Assembly (NCBI RefSeq): GCF_022965805.1
Contig: NC_133106.1
Coordinates: 36,259,913-36,323,912 of the forward strand
Length of the DNA: 64,000 bases
Direction: 5' to 3'
Source: Primulina eburnea
Taxonomy: Eukaryota > Streptophyta > Magnoliopsida > Lamiales > Gesneriaceae
Positions within the stretch are counted from its first letter, which is position 1. Each line of letters begins with the position of its first letter. The position numbers and the translations under genes were made by a program. The notes beneath the pieces are model-generated. The model was not told the DNA's origin, made no database searches, and worked only from the letters and a program-made list of their open reading frames with translations. Below are positions 25,557 through 37,549 of the stretch, in pieces.

Positions 25557-27204
25557 ATGGAATTCCACAATGACCAAGCAAGGGATTTGTCTCCCCAGAG
25601 GAAGATTGCGAGGGGGAAGATCGAGATCAAGCGGATCGAAAACACGACAAATCGGCAGGTGACCTTCTGTAAACGCCGCAACGGTCTGCTGAAGAAGGCC
25701 TATGAATTATCGGTGCTTTGTGATGCTGAGGTTGCTCTGATTGTCTTCTCCAACCGAGGCCGTCTCTACGAGTATTCAAACAACAGGTAAACATACAAAT
25801 TTTGTGTGGCAAAAAAGGTCAAACTTATAAAGCAAAAGATGAAAAAGGGTTCAACTAATTTTTAGCTATCTTGGGGGATCTGGGCTGGTTTCACTTCTCT
25901 TGAAACTGCTCTGGAGGCGCTTGTCTTTATGTTTTGCTTTTTTTTCCTTCTTGTTTTTTTCTGTAAGGAAACGATGGATCTTGGATGCTTCTTTCTCTCA
26001 TTTTCTCGTGTCCAACAAAAAGGGGAACTTGGATAAATTTGTGACCTCCTCTATTTGAGATCTTGCTAAACCAAATTTTGGGGAAGATTTTGATACCACG
26101 GACATAATCGTGCAGTGAAAATATTTAGCTTTTTTTTCTTGACATAGATTTTGTTTGTCTTTCTTTGTTTTCCTAATTTGTTCATTTCACTGTGCTTTAC
26201 GAGGGTTTCTTTTTAATGCATAGATCTCTTGCAAAAGATAAATGCATAGTTGTTGTCAGCAAGAAATAGAAAATTTGAAGCCATACATTAATACAAAAAA
26301 AAAATAAAAAATTGAGATCGCCTCTCAAATTACATTTGCTGCCAAGTTTTCTTCATCTCAAAGGCTATGGGAGGACTATTTTCAAGTTGTCAAGCTCTCA
26401 TTCGCCGATCCATTGAATAATTCTTTAATAGCAAGTCAGTTTTTAGCATCAGCAAGGTAAAGAAAAAGGACTCTGCGAGAAAAGATGTCAACAGTCCTAT
26501 TACATCCCTCATTAGGGTTTCTTTTTCTTTTAAATTTTTTATTAGGTTTTTCAAAATCTCGAGTAATAACCAAGATTGAGCTCAAATTAACCTTCAATAT
26601 GTCTACTTTACACCATGATTTCTCTAGCTACAAACTCCTCCAAGCCCAAGCACAGATCTTTTGGACATGAATCATACAAACTCATATGACACGGGTCTTT
26701 CTTGTCTTTTCACATACCCGGAAACCTAATCTGCGACTGCGAGAGGGAGTCTTACTAGTTAGCAAAGATCACTACTTCAGCAACTCAATCTCAGAAAACT
26801 TTAGCATGAATCCAACCCAATTTACTTTTTACTTTTGGTTTGATTTTCTTGTTCTTGGAATCTAACCATAGGTATACTTAGAACCGAAAGTCGAAGTAGA
26901 TAAATTTATCTCAGTTACAAGAATCTTTGGTCACGTCACACTCGATTTTCTTGTTCTTAATTTCTGACCAAATGCAGTTTTAATATGTCACGATACTAGA
27001 AATCTTTTTTTCTCTCAAATTTTTTCTGCGACGGTGAAACTTTAATTACTGAACCCGTTTTCTTTATGCCATCTCAGTTTAAGGCTTTCACTAAGCTTCT
27101 GAAAACTTTGTAACCAAAAGAGGAAAGAAGTAAATGAACGGAACTGAAGCAGGATAGCTATCCAATGAGAATGCCTGCCTTTAAGTTCTGAATATATACG
27201 TACA

Positions 27205-27264
<60 letters not shown>

Positions 27265-30142
27265 CACAAACACAGAGATACGTAGGGTACGGCTTCTGCC
27301 AGCCAATAGGAGATTTCTGAAATTCAGATGTATTTTTTTGGTTTTCTTACTGTGCTAGCTTGTTGGTGAGAATCAACTTGAATAATTTACAATATATTCT
27401 GGGAAAATAAAGTGCTGTTAGAAAAGAAATTTTAGATGTAATAGGCATTACTTGCCACTTTTATTGTTAGGTCATGGCTTAGTTTGATGGATTTTTAAAA
27501 TATATTAATTCTGAATGATTTAAAAATTTTAAATTTTGAAAATAAGAATTGGAAATTTAGTTTTTCAATTTTTTTCAAATAATCACATAATTAAAATATT
27601 TGAACGAATACTGTAGGGGTGTTTGTAAGAAAGTGCAAGTTCATGTAATCATGTTCTAGATAGGTCTAGTTCATGGATAGATATTGGTGTTTTTACTTTC
27701 AGTCATTCTATTTAACCAAGAATATCACATCAAATCCCAAAAAGTGATATATACAACAAATATCAACATAGTTCATATATGTCAAAACATAACAGAAGTA
27801 CTTATTGTATTTGACATTTATCTTACTTATCAAATATAAATATTATAATTATAAAATCTAAAAAAAGTAAGTGTGAAATTCATTAAATATAGAGGATGTG
27901 AATGCAAAAAACGAAAACATAGTTTTTTGATCTCACCAAATAAATATTAATGTGAGATCTATATATATATAATAAAGATTTAACGATTATCCTTGATAGC
28001 ATAAATTTAACAATAGGACAGATTTGTGCTTTAATAGAAACGACTCTATATATTTGAGACCGGTTATGTAGCCAATGGTCTCACCTTCTGCCGGATTAGC
28101 CAGTTCCTTGGGTTCGATCTCCTCTCTCCGCGTGAGTTGTAATAAAAAAAAATAAGAAAAGAAATGACTCTATATATTTACTCGTGAAATCTACTCAACG
28201 TATATGATTGTTTTTATGGACTAGAATTTTAAGGTGGTGGGGCTCAGAATTTTGTTTATGCCTGTAAAATAATACTGACCTCATCTGTGCATATACTGAT
28301 GTCTATGCTTATACGTGTGGTAAATTTCAGTAATATTTGTATTACAAATAAGTAGAGTTTATATGTAGATATATACATATAATAGAGGCTTTACTTACCA
28401 TCACAGTGTTAAAAATTTAAAATATATATAGAAACATGAGCCAATCAATATAGAAGATCGAGTGCCAGCTTGGCAATGGCAGCCAATCAGTGCCTCGACT
28501 GAATTAAGGTAGCAGAAAGTAAGGAGTGAGCTAGCTGTCTGTTGTGTTGGGTTCAATTCATTAAATCATGTCACATTAGACATTTTGAATGGACTGCAGA
28601 ATCAATCTGAACGAATTTCAACACTCCCTTTTGGATTGTTGTTGATGCCTTTTCCCCATTGGTTTTTGTTCATTGTACAAAAGGCTATTGTTCCCCCATA
28701 AAATCATGAGTTAAAAAAAAGAAAATTCGGAAGCGATATTGTTGAGTTTATTTGTACAGAACGTCGAGATATTATAGACTGCAACGAGAATTTAAACTCA
28801 AGTTTCTTGAAAAAGGAGTACTATGATCTCAAAATTAGCTTGTTATATAATGACCATAAACGCAAAGACTTGAATTTATCCGACTGGTGCAGTGTGAAAA
28901 CGACCATCGAAAGGTACAAGAAAGCATCCTCAGATTCCTCAAACAATGGGTCTGTTGCTGAAGCCAACACTCAGTATTACCAGCAAGAAGCGTCAAAACT
29001 GCGTGCACAGATCAGTAATTTGCAGAACCATAACAGGTGATGAACAGTTAAAGCATAAATGCATGCATTTCCCAATAATTATTTCATTTGGACCATATTC
29101 CTATTTTGATTCAGGAACATGATTGGTGAGTCTTTAGGAGGTTTAACCCTGAGGGAGCTCAAGAATCTGGAGACTAAGGTTGAAAGAGGCATTAGCAGAA
29201 TTCGATCCAAAAAGGTTGATGGGCTAATATATGAATACGAATGAAGATATAATTTATTTATTTTCAAAGTTAAACCAATTTCTGAATGGATGATGATGAA
29301 TTGTTGTTGTTAATATAATGTGTCCTCCGTCAATTTGTTGCAGAATGAGCTGCTTTTTTCTGAAATCGAATACATGCAGAAGAGGGTAAGTAAGTGATCA
29401 TGTATATAATTTTTATGTTGCTAACATGTATTTGAATTCTTAGCTTGCTGATGATTTGCAGCAGGAGGTCGACTTACATCACAATAACCAGTACCTTCGA
29501 GCAAAGGTACGTTAATATATAACATCATATCCATTTGTAGCTAATGTTTGGGAGATGAATTGGTGTGTTTTCACATAAGTGAACGGATCATAATTGTATG
29601 TACATGGGATTGACTCACATTTGGTTTTTGGATGAACTGTAAATTAAAGATAGCTGAAACTGAGAGAGCCCAACAGCAGCACATGAATTTGATGCCTGCA
29701 AGTGCTTCTGATTATGATCAACTCGTTCCGCCCCAGACATTTGATGCTCGAAGCTACCTTCAAGTCAATGAATTGCAACAAAATAATGATCATTACCCTC
29801 GCCAAGACCCACCATCTCTGCAGTTAGTGTAAGTATTCATAGCGTTTCAACATAATACATATTTGCACAATACGCGAATATCTAAACACCATTATTTTGT
29901 AGTTAAAGAAAGCAGGGTTGTTCTTATATATACACATATTCTTCGAATTTAAAGAAGCCCGTTTCACGAACAAATCAAGCACTTGATTGTTTTCTGGGGT
30001 AAAAGCTTCCTAAGAGTTGGATGGACTTATCAAACTCGTTTAAGTTGAATATTTTTGGATTCAAACACACATGCTATTATTTGAACGAAGATCGAAGATA
30101 AAAAAATGCAATAACAATTTTCTCATATTTTCCAACAGCTGA
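25557..30142 (+). CDS. AG: C-class floral MADS-box transcription factor (AGAMOUS, euAG lineage)
   Basis: CDS join(25557..25786,28893..29036,29115..29214,29344..29385,29465..29506,29650..29828,30139..30142), 741 nt, 246 residues. Residues 1-16 are an N-terminal extension ([16 protein letters not shown]), followed by the MADS domain ([37 protein letters not shown]), the I region, the K domain ([20 protein letters not shown] to about 186) and a C-terminus ending in the AG motifs ([15 protein letters not shown]). AG specifies stamens and carpels and stops floral meristem growth. The extension and K/C regions resemble asterid euAG proteins more than PLENA/SHP ones. Features: a 3.1-kb intron after the MADS exon; the I and first K exons fused (144 nt); a tandem CAGCAG acceptor at 29459-29464; and a last codon split by an intron, where read-through also gives Val-stop. 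A TA tract and a SINE sit in the big intron. Confidence 0.96.
27208..27262 (+). repeat. (TA)n microsatellite, 55 bp, in AG regulatory intron
   Basis: Uninterrupted TA repeat inside the 3.1-kb intron. Confidence 0.95.
28056..28160 (+). mobile_element. tRNA-derived SINE inserted in AG regulatory intron
   Basis: About 105 bp ending in an A-rich tail (from 28142). It has a B-box-like GGTTCGATCTC at 28113-28123 region and a weaker A-box-like TAGCCAATGGT at 28070. Flanking copies of GAAACGACTCTATATATTT (28037-28055) and GAAATGACTCTATATATTT (28161-28179) form a 19-bp target duplication with one mismatch, which establishes insertion by target-primed reverse transcription. No coding capacity, as expected. 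Confidence 0.85.
28441..28489 (+). promoter_or_regulatory. Pair of CCAATCA boxes in AG intron
   Basis: CCAATCA occurs at 28441-28447 and 28483-28489, about 400-450 nt before the next exon. From memory, paired CCAATCA boxes are a conserved feature of the AG intragenic enhancer found by phylogenetic footprinting. Function here is inferred. Confidence 0.6.
28656..28662 (+). promoter_or_regulatory. LEAFY-type CCANTG box in AG intron
   Basis: CCATTGG fits the classical LEAFY consensus CCANTGG/T and lies between the CCAATCA pair and the next exon, as expected for the AG 3' intronic enhancer. A single seven-base match is weak alone; position gives it some weight. Confidence 0.4.
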
Positions 30143-31776
30143 TGGGGTAACAGAAGCCATGGTATTTCTCATGTTCCTGTTTCTTGCAACGTATTTCTGG
30201 CTTTTAGGTGAATTAAGAAGATGAGCAGATATCAAATTGAATATGATCAGAGTCGTATCATGTTAACTGAGTAATTGTAGCTTTTTATATAAATATTTTA
30301 TCTATGTTATCATGATGCTATGAAACAGATATTGTCTATTTTATCAGTACGTTATTGTATTTTTGGACCTTGTTTCTGCCTACGATGAATAAGATGACAT
30401 GTTTCAAGTGTTGTTTGACTCAGAATGTGTCTATTATCTCAAATTCAATCAAATCTAATTGTGTAATAAGGAAGAAATTTAGTGCTACCCAAGATGAACA
30501 AGCTAAGGAATTATATTTTGTACACAAATATCACGAGGATACGTATCGGATCCCTTCTATGCGTTATATTAATTTAAAACGCAAGATAGGATATATGAAA
30601 AATTGAATTTGGCCAACTCCAAATAATGCAAACTTCCTTGCCCCGAATTCGTCCGATGTCTATACCAACAAGAATTCATGACCAAAAAAAGTTGTCAAAA
30701 GTTATCACAAACACAAGAATTAGTTTCACGTGATATTTACACAATAATCAAAACTAGATGATCAACTAGTAGAAATTTATTTACCTTTACTTGGTCGGAA
30801 TATTGTTCTGGCGAGTGCCGGCGGGCGGTGATGTAGATAGTTGCTGCCGACTCCGATTGAGTAGATGCAATTGTGGGAGACCGTGTTCTTGTAGTTAAAT
30901 ACTTGTCCCGTGAAATCGATTCTTGCACCATATAGTTAGTTATTCGTGTTTTTACCAACAGTTATTTTTATTACTGGGTTATTACGTCTTGGCTATCGGC
31001 ATCTTCAAAGCCCAATAGATCCGCTGCACGTGGCCAGATTAAATTAATGTACCACTAAATTTGCCATGTAAAAAAATTAATAAATACTAAAGTTAATTTG
31101 GAAAAATTAGTAATTGTCGCCCCCACGTTGATTCTACGCTCAATTTATATATATTTTTTAAGTTTTATACATTTAGATTTATATGTGTTTTCACACAAAT
31201 TTAAAAAAATTATTGAAACAAATAACAAATAAATTTCTTATTTAATGAATATTTTAGTAATCAAATGAACAAATTAATACTTAAAAAATAAATTAAATAT
31301 GTATGAATTGTAAAAGACTAGAGAAAATAATACTAAATTCGAAAACTTGACAATATATTTGGGACGGAAGAAAAAGAAAATTCAGTCTAAATAGATGAGA
31401 CTAATGAGATATACATGTGTGCCTATTAGATTCAAAATCACATTTCATTTATAGATATAATTTTGTATATTATTATTCCAAAAGTAATAGTTTCTTTCAT
31501 TTTATTACTTATTATCATTCACAAATACACATATAGCTAGACATCAATTTTTTCGATGTCGGCACCTAATATCTATAAGCGAAGAAATGATGGCGACCTC
31601 ATAGTCTCAAGACATTTTGTAGTATATTGGACACCATGAATTCCGCATTTCGGATTATCATGATTTTACCCTTATCTTACATGTTGCAGGGGGCATATGG
31701 GCGTACTATTGACTATCATGATTTATTGATCAGGGTCATTCATACCATATTACAATCGTTAACTCTCTTGTTAATT

Positions 31777-32003
31777 CAATAATCTCAGGCTGCCGTACAC
31801 TTCTCGACACGCATCTCTCTCTCAAAATTCAACATGTTCGAAGACAAGCAAATATGGTGGCTCATACTCTTGCTCGGAATGCCATAGCTTATGCAAATCC
31901 TTTTATTATGATTGAAACGCCAGAAATCTCATGTAATTTCATTTCCTACGATTGCAGGAAAACGCTTGATTTATGAAATTTTCATTTCTAAAAAAAAAAA
32001 AAA
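31777..32003 (+). mobile_element. 5'-truncated LINE (non-LTR retrotransposon) 3' end
   Basis: About 227 bp. It encodes the end of the LINE-associated RNase H-like domain in one frame: HVRRQANMVAHTLARNAIAY, then a short tail to TGA. A poly(A) run follows from 31990. The 16-bp sequence AACTCTCTTGTTAATT is repeated exactly at 31761-31776 and 32004-32019, flanking the element. Truncation at the 5' end, poly(A) and a long target duplication are the hallmarks of LINE insertion. Confidence 0.9.
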
Positions 32004-32055
32004 AACTCTCTTGTTAATTTTACGTGATGTTGACGTGTGTAGTATCATCAGTTCG

Positions 32056-32187
32056 GTACTTCTAATAAAAAAATAATCAAAATATTGAAGATACGAAACT
32101 AACATTAAAATTTGATAACAGTACTTCTGATAAAATATAATCAAAATATTGAAGATATGAAACTAAGGTTAAAATTTCATAACATGT
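32056..32187 (+). repeat. Two-copy tandem duplication, period about 65 bp
   Basis: Copies from 32056 and 32121 share GTACTTCT.ATAAAA, ATAATCAAAATATTGAAGAT and GAAACTAA, then TTAAAATTT. Confidence 0.8.
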
Positions 32188-32447
32188 ATTACCAAAATCA
32201 TAAATAGTCAAACGTACCGGCCAAAAATATCATTTTCCCAAAATATTTAAACAATTAACTGAACAAATTCTTGGTTTTCATTTACTCTTCTGCCGTCCGC
32301 CCTACCCCGTCTTACGCGCTTAAGGGCGACAATTCCCATCCTATCCTCGGGACAAATTTGTCAATCCATGAAACTAAAGCCGGCCTATTAAAAAACAAAG
32401 ATGCGTCGAGTTCGAAGCAAATAGATTGGGGGACGAGGGAGGGAGTG

Positions 32448-32456
32448 AAACCCTAA
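32448..32456 (+). promoter_or_regulatory. Telo-box in the GTE12-like leader region
   Basis: AAACCCTAA, a motif common near transcription starts of plant housekeeping genes, lies upstream of a candidate leader-exon donor TTGG|GTAAGTATG at about 32580. Confidence 0.45.
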
Positions 32457-33569
32457 AACCCCTCGCCTCTTCGTTCGCTCAACTCCCGATCCTTCCAACA
32501 CTGGATCTTATTCTTTTTTTTATGCGTTTGCTCTTTAACATTGGAAGCTTACGTTCTCAAAGTCGCGATTTCGTATTGGGTAAGTATGCTCAACTTCAAG
32601 GAACCCTGGTTTGCTTCTTGTTCTTTTTTTTTCTCATTAAATTTGGGTTCATTAAAATTCTGGTTTTTGTGTATCGTGGCAGCGTTTATATTCAATAGGT
32701 GGATGGAAAGTTGAACTTTCACTGAACTTACTGATTTTTATGTGATTATGGTTTTACTAGTGTTTTCCTTATTTCCTGTGTACGATCTATCTTATTTGTC
32801 AAATATATTTTCCTCATTTGTGTATACTTTATTGTTTAATATTACCTGGGTTTTTTCCTTTTGGTAGTGAGTTCTACTATGGGAAGTGTTTTTACGTGTT
32901 TACTGGAATTTAAAATTTTATGTTTCCGAATGGGGTGACTTTGTTTTTTACATCGGTGACTTTATTAAAATCGATTTGTTCCTAAAACCGTTGATTCGTT
33001 TGTTATTATTATTATTATTATACACGATGTTCTGATTCTTGCATCTTGCAAGCGTAATTGTGGGATAACTTTCCTAGATTTTATTCTATTGATTAGTTGT
33101 AGTCTCTTCTTTTCTTGTACTTATCGATAATTTTACAGCTAGTATGTCCCGTTGTACTTTTACCTGCTCTGGTGTACCCTTCATCCGATCTTACTCTGAC
33201 CTTTGTCACGTGTTGCTGTAAATTTATAATCAAGAAATTTAACTTAACTATTCCGGTTGGCAGAAACTATATGTTTCTGTGCTATAAGCAAGTTATTCTA
33301 AATGGTTTTTGGAGGCTGAAATTATTTACTCTAGTCTGTAACTGGTAGCTCTAGGTTTCAGCATTTCAATGTTATTGCTACTTGCTAGTGTTGTCAATTT
33401 TCCATTTATTGCATACATGTACGTTACATTGCTGTTATCAAATCAGTATCAATGTATCTTTTTCCCTGTATGTGAAGTGCGTTGCTGGGGCAAGTGGGCA
33501 TGCATGGTGGCTGTGAATGACCATTACAATCTGATCCACTCCCTGTATCAACTATTTTAGTTTTCCACG

Positions 33570-36500
33570 ATGACAGCTCTGGATAACTCATGTGAAAAGC
33601 AGATTGAAGTTTAAAATAACTTCCAAAGGAATAAGGGATGAATCAAATGTGAAACCATGCCAAAGCATCATTAAGTTTGTGGTAACCAATGGACACAAAA
33701 GTGGCCACCGAGTTACTGTGGTCAAAGATAAGCAATCGGACTTGGATAATTCAGTGAGATCATGTCCACCGGTAGACTGTCATAAGCGAAGGGCTGACAC
33801 ATGTCTTGACGGTCAAAGGGTGAAAAGGCAGAAGATGGACCGTAATGTGAAGCAGCAGTGTACTAACATTTTGAAAACATTGATGATTCATCGATTGGGA
33901 CATCATTTTAGCCAACCGGTTGATCCAGTGGAATTGAATATACCTGATTATTTATCAATAATCACCAAGCCTATGGATTTGGGAACGATAAAGCGCAAAC
34001 TAGAGAGTGAATCATACTATGGAGCAGAGGACTTTGCTGCTGATGTTAGGTTGACCTTTTCCAATGCAATGTTGTATAATCCTCCTGGGAACTGTTTCCA
34101 TTCATTCGCGAAAGAATTAGATGGAATTTTTAACAAGAGGTGGAAATTAATAGAGGCCAAATTAAAGAGTCAGAGCAGGAACGTTGAAAACTTTTTTGTT
34201 GATGAAAGAAATGGCCAAGATTCTGACTGGACAGCAAACGTTAATGCGCTAGACGCACCCAAAATCGGCCTCAACAAAGTTTCTTCGCATGTTAATGTTG
34301 TCGCAAAAAGGCCTATGTCATTGGAGGAAAAGCAAAAGCTTAGATTTGAGTTTCTGGAGTTATCAAGCAGAGAGATGACCGGAAATTTGAGAGCTGTGTT
34401 CCAAAAGTTTGGTTTGACAATAAATGAAGAAAGGATTGCTTCCTTTTTTGATGCAGCTGATGATGAAACTTTATGGAAGTTGAAAAAAGCAGTAAAATGT
34501 TTTCAGGATACAAGAGTTGATAAGGTAAGATAAATTTTATGGAGGAAGGTATTATTATGCTCTGTTGCTGTGTGAAAGTAACTTTCTTTTGGTGTCCATT
34601 TGGCATGCTATGGTAATTGACACAACCTTAAACATTTGCTTGTTTACACCACTTTTTTTTGTTATAGGTCATTATGCCTCTATCTCACTTGAGTTTTACC
34701 TGTACTGTTTGAGTGACATTCTGTGGTTCTGTGTTGATTGAAGCAGGTCAAACCTGCCAAAATGGAAAAAAGTGGGCACCTGATACTGAATAAAGCTACC
34801 GTGAAAGGTACTGAGTGGCGTAGAAAAGAGTCTTCTTTTTAGCTCTTCTTTAGAGCTGATTAGTCATCTCTTAAAGGCACAGAAAACTGTTGTCAAATTT
34901 CTTTTGCTTGTGCGAATCATAAACAATCGATCAATTCTATTGCAGCCAATTGTTCTGCATGTGCTACCTTGCCATGCCATTGCAGGCGGCTTAAAGTAGC
35001 TTCAGCTCTGTCCAATGGTTAGTTCTATTGTACTTTTTACTATTTCATGTACACCTAAAATTTGGTAGTCAAACAACTCATTTTATTTTGTCTTGTAGGG
35101 ATAACGTTGGAAAGATTATCAGAACTTGGTAGTTATGATCAACCTGTATGTATCATCGACTTTGGTATTTAGTGTTTATCCCATGAAAAGTGGTTGATGC
35201 AACTTTGCTTAATTTATCAGAATGGCGAGGTGAAATATCCCATGGAATCTCACTCAAGCAAACTAAACCCAGGTTTTGGTGGTGAGAGCATTTTTTCCTT
35301 TGGTATATTATATCTCCACATGAATGGCACTGGTATTTTTGCCATGATATGCTGTGATTCAAGATCTTGTATAATTTGATTTTGCAGGAAGCAGCCCCCA
35401 CGGCCATGTCTCAACCCCTGCTTCAGCTGATGTTTGTGGTGAAGGTAGTTTTTCTTATTAATATGTGGTCTATATTCCAATAATGTGGCAGTACTCCAAC
35501 TTGTCAATAATATGGCAGGACTCAACTTGTCTATCATATCTTGTGTTAATTTGAATTGATAACCTGTGCGAAAAGTTTCTTTAGTTGAGTTTGATTGTGG
35601 GGGAGAAACCTTAAAAAATTTATTTCTTGAGCATTTCTATGGAATGAGATTATGAGACAAATACTTTACAGTGTTTCACTGTTCAAGTATGTTTACCCAA
35701 AACATGTAACATCTGCGTGCATGCACATGCTATGGTTATTTGCGACTCCTTTTTACTTTGTTTGTTCCAGACATGTGGTTATGAGTTTCATGGTTACAGT
35801 TCTTAACTTCCTATTGTAACTCTGAATTTGAATTGTTTCTAGGATGGACGTCATTAAATTTCCAAATGTCTCCAAAGAAGCTTTGCGTGCTGCAATGCTA
35901 AAAACTCGCTTTGCCGATACTATCTTCCGGGCTACGCATCAGGCTCTACTAGATCATGTAACTGCTTATTTCTAGTCTTAAATGTTTTGATGATTGATGT
36001 TATTTTTTGATGTATTGGTTGATTGAGCAGTTTGAATTAATCACTTACATGTTGCTTGTGACATTTTCTAGGGTGAGAAGTCAGACCCTGTAAGGATGCA
36101 ACAAGAAAAAGATAGAATGGAAAGGCAACAACGTGAAGGTGGTCAGAACTTCTTTATCAAACTATGATTTTGCATATGTGCACGTCCAAGTAAATGTTAC
36201 CTTGGCATTATTAACTTGCGATGGATTTTCCTCTTGATGATTAATAATGATTTATGAAACCTTTTAATTTGTAGCAGAAGTTACCAATGAAATTAAGTTA
36301 AATGATTGCTTCTATGTTCTTCAACCATGCATCTGTATCCACCAGCCCTTTTGTACAAACCTACGTCTAATATGTGGTCCTTTATTGTTTAATTAATAAT
36401 ATATTTCAAATTTACCAGAAAGTTATGTGATTTGCAGAGAAGACCAGAATTGAAGCAGAAATCAAAGCCGTTGAAGAAGCATCAAGAATGAGACGGGAGA

Positions 36501-36873
36501 AAGAAAGAGAAGCTGCTAGGATGGCAATGCAAAAGGTTTATTTATTTTATTCCCCGCCAGCCTATTTACCCAATCCACTTGTGTCAATAGGAATGGTTTT
36601 AACTTTGATTCATTGATATATTGGGAGTCGTTTTTGCAGATGGAAAAAACGGTTGAAATAAATGAAAATCAAGAGGTTTTGAATTACCTAGAGATGTTAA
36701 GCCGTGATTCCCCATCTGATTTTCTCGATGGAGAGGGGTCCGAGGGATCATTGGGAATCAGTCGTCACTCTCGAAACTTTCTGGAGCGTCTTGGCTTGTA
36801 CATAAAGGATGATTATTGGGGAGAAGAAGAAGATGAAATTTTGAGCGGGGAAGAGGGGGAGATTCTCTCTTAG
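33570..36873 (+). CDS. GTE12: GTE12-like bromodomain/NET (BET family) gene with two apparent frameshifts
   Basis: Exons: 33570..34524, 34747..34807, 34946..35017, 35099..35145, 35221..35281, 35388..35444, 35843..35957, 36072..36138, 36438..36535, 36640..36873, all GT-AG. The bromodomain is clear (LGHHFSQPVDPVELNIPDY, TKPMDLGTIKRKLES, NAMLYNPPGN), followed by a NET-like region (MSLEEKQKLRFEFLELS, NLRAVFQKFGL), a basic coiled segment (EKTRIEAEIKAVEEASRM) and an acidic C-terminus (FLERLGLYIKDDYWG, then EEEDE). Such proteins bind acetylated histones in the nucleus. Two frame breaks are needed. An ATG at 33570 reads MTALDNSCEKQ, but one extra base near 33603 is needed to reach LKFKITSKGIR. In the seventh exon GEGWTSLNFQMSPKK (35843-) must shift by one missing base near 35885 to reach ALRAAMLKTRFADTIFR. 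It is either a decaying gene or carries assembly indels. Confidence 0.82.
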
Positions 36874-37549
36874 GATGTGCGTTCGGGTGTATGCCTTCTG
36901 ACTCTAGCTTTAACTTACTTGTTTATATCTTGAAATAGCGTAGTATTTGACAGTAATAGGTGCATCTCGTGTAATATTTCAAATTTTATTCCTGTTTTAT
37001 AGGTGACTTACGTACTTCCGCAATCATAATAATAATAAAAAAAAATAGGAATTGATACTGTTAATAACATTTGCTCGAGTTTATTTGATGCATTGGTGGA
37101 ATCGGAGTTGCTTTCTAGTAATTGTACAAGCTTTTCAGATTTTTATGATCAGCTCATAGAAACTCATTTGGTTTATTTTGAAAATAATTTATCCAATTTA
37201 TTTTGAAGAAAATAAAAGTTTAATGTGTAGGTTTTTGTGAAACGGTCTTGTGAATCTTCATTTGTGATATGAGTCAATATTATCGATATTCACAATAAAA
37301 AGTAATATTCTTAGCATAAAAAGTAATATATTTTCATGGATATATATATATATAAAAGTTTTATGTATACATGACAAACCAGTAGAGGAAATGTAAAATA
37401 TGTCAAGTTACTAAATAAATATCTTTTTTGGTTTCGGAGTACAAAAAAAAAAGGTAAAAAAGATGAGGTTTGTGATAGTTTTTTTCTAACCAAACCTTGA
37501 CAACCGAAGTAAACAGACATGTCTCGTACTAAAATACAAATGGGTAGAG
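36874..37549. other. Intergenic between convergent GTE12-like and dioxygenase genes
   Basis: Both 3' UTRs lie here, plus a truncated MITE copy (37222-37345). Confidence 0.55.
37222..37345 (-). repeat. Truncated MITE-family copy
   Basis: Starts TTTTTGTGAAACGGTCTTGT, contains ATTATCGATATTCACAATAA and TTCTTAGCATAAAAAGTAAT, then breaks off in a TA run after CATGGATATA. Confidence 0.75.

Larger units (their letters stand above)
30143..32270. other. Intergenic between AG and the GTE12-like gene
   Basis: Includes the AG 3' UTR, a LINE remnant (31777-32003) and a small tandem duplication. A 73-codon minus-strand frame at 30737-30958 and an 83-codon plus-strand frame at 30355-30606 are unrecognised and have no supporting context. 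Confidence 0.5.

Noticed and set aside
30737..30958. 73-codon minus-strand frame with possible donor after SPEQYSDQ
   Set aside because: Not recognised, no second exon located.
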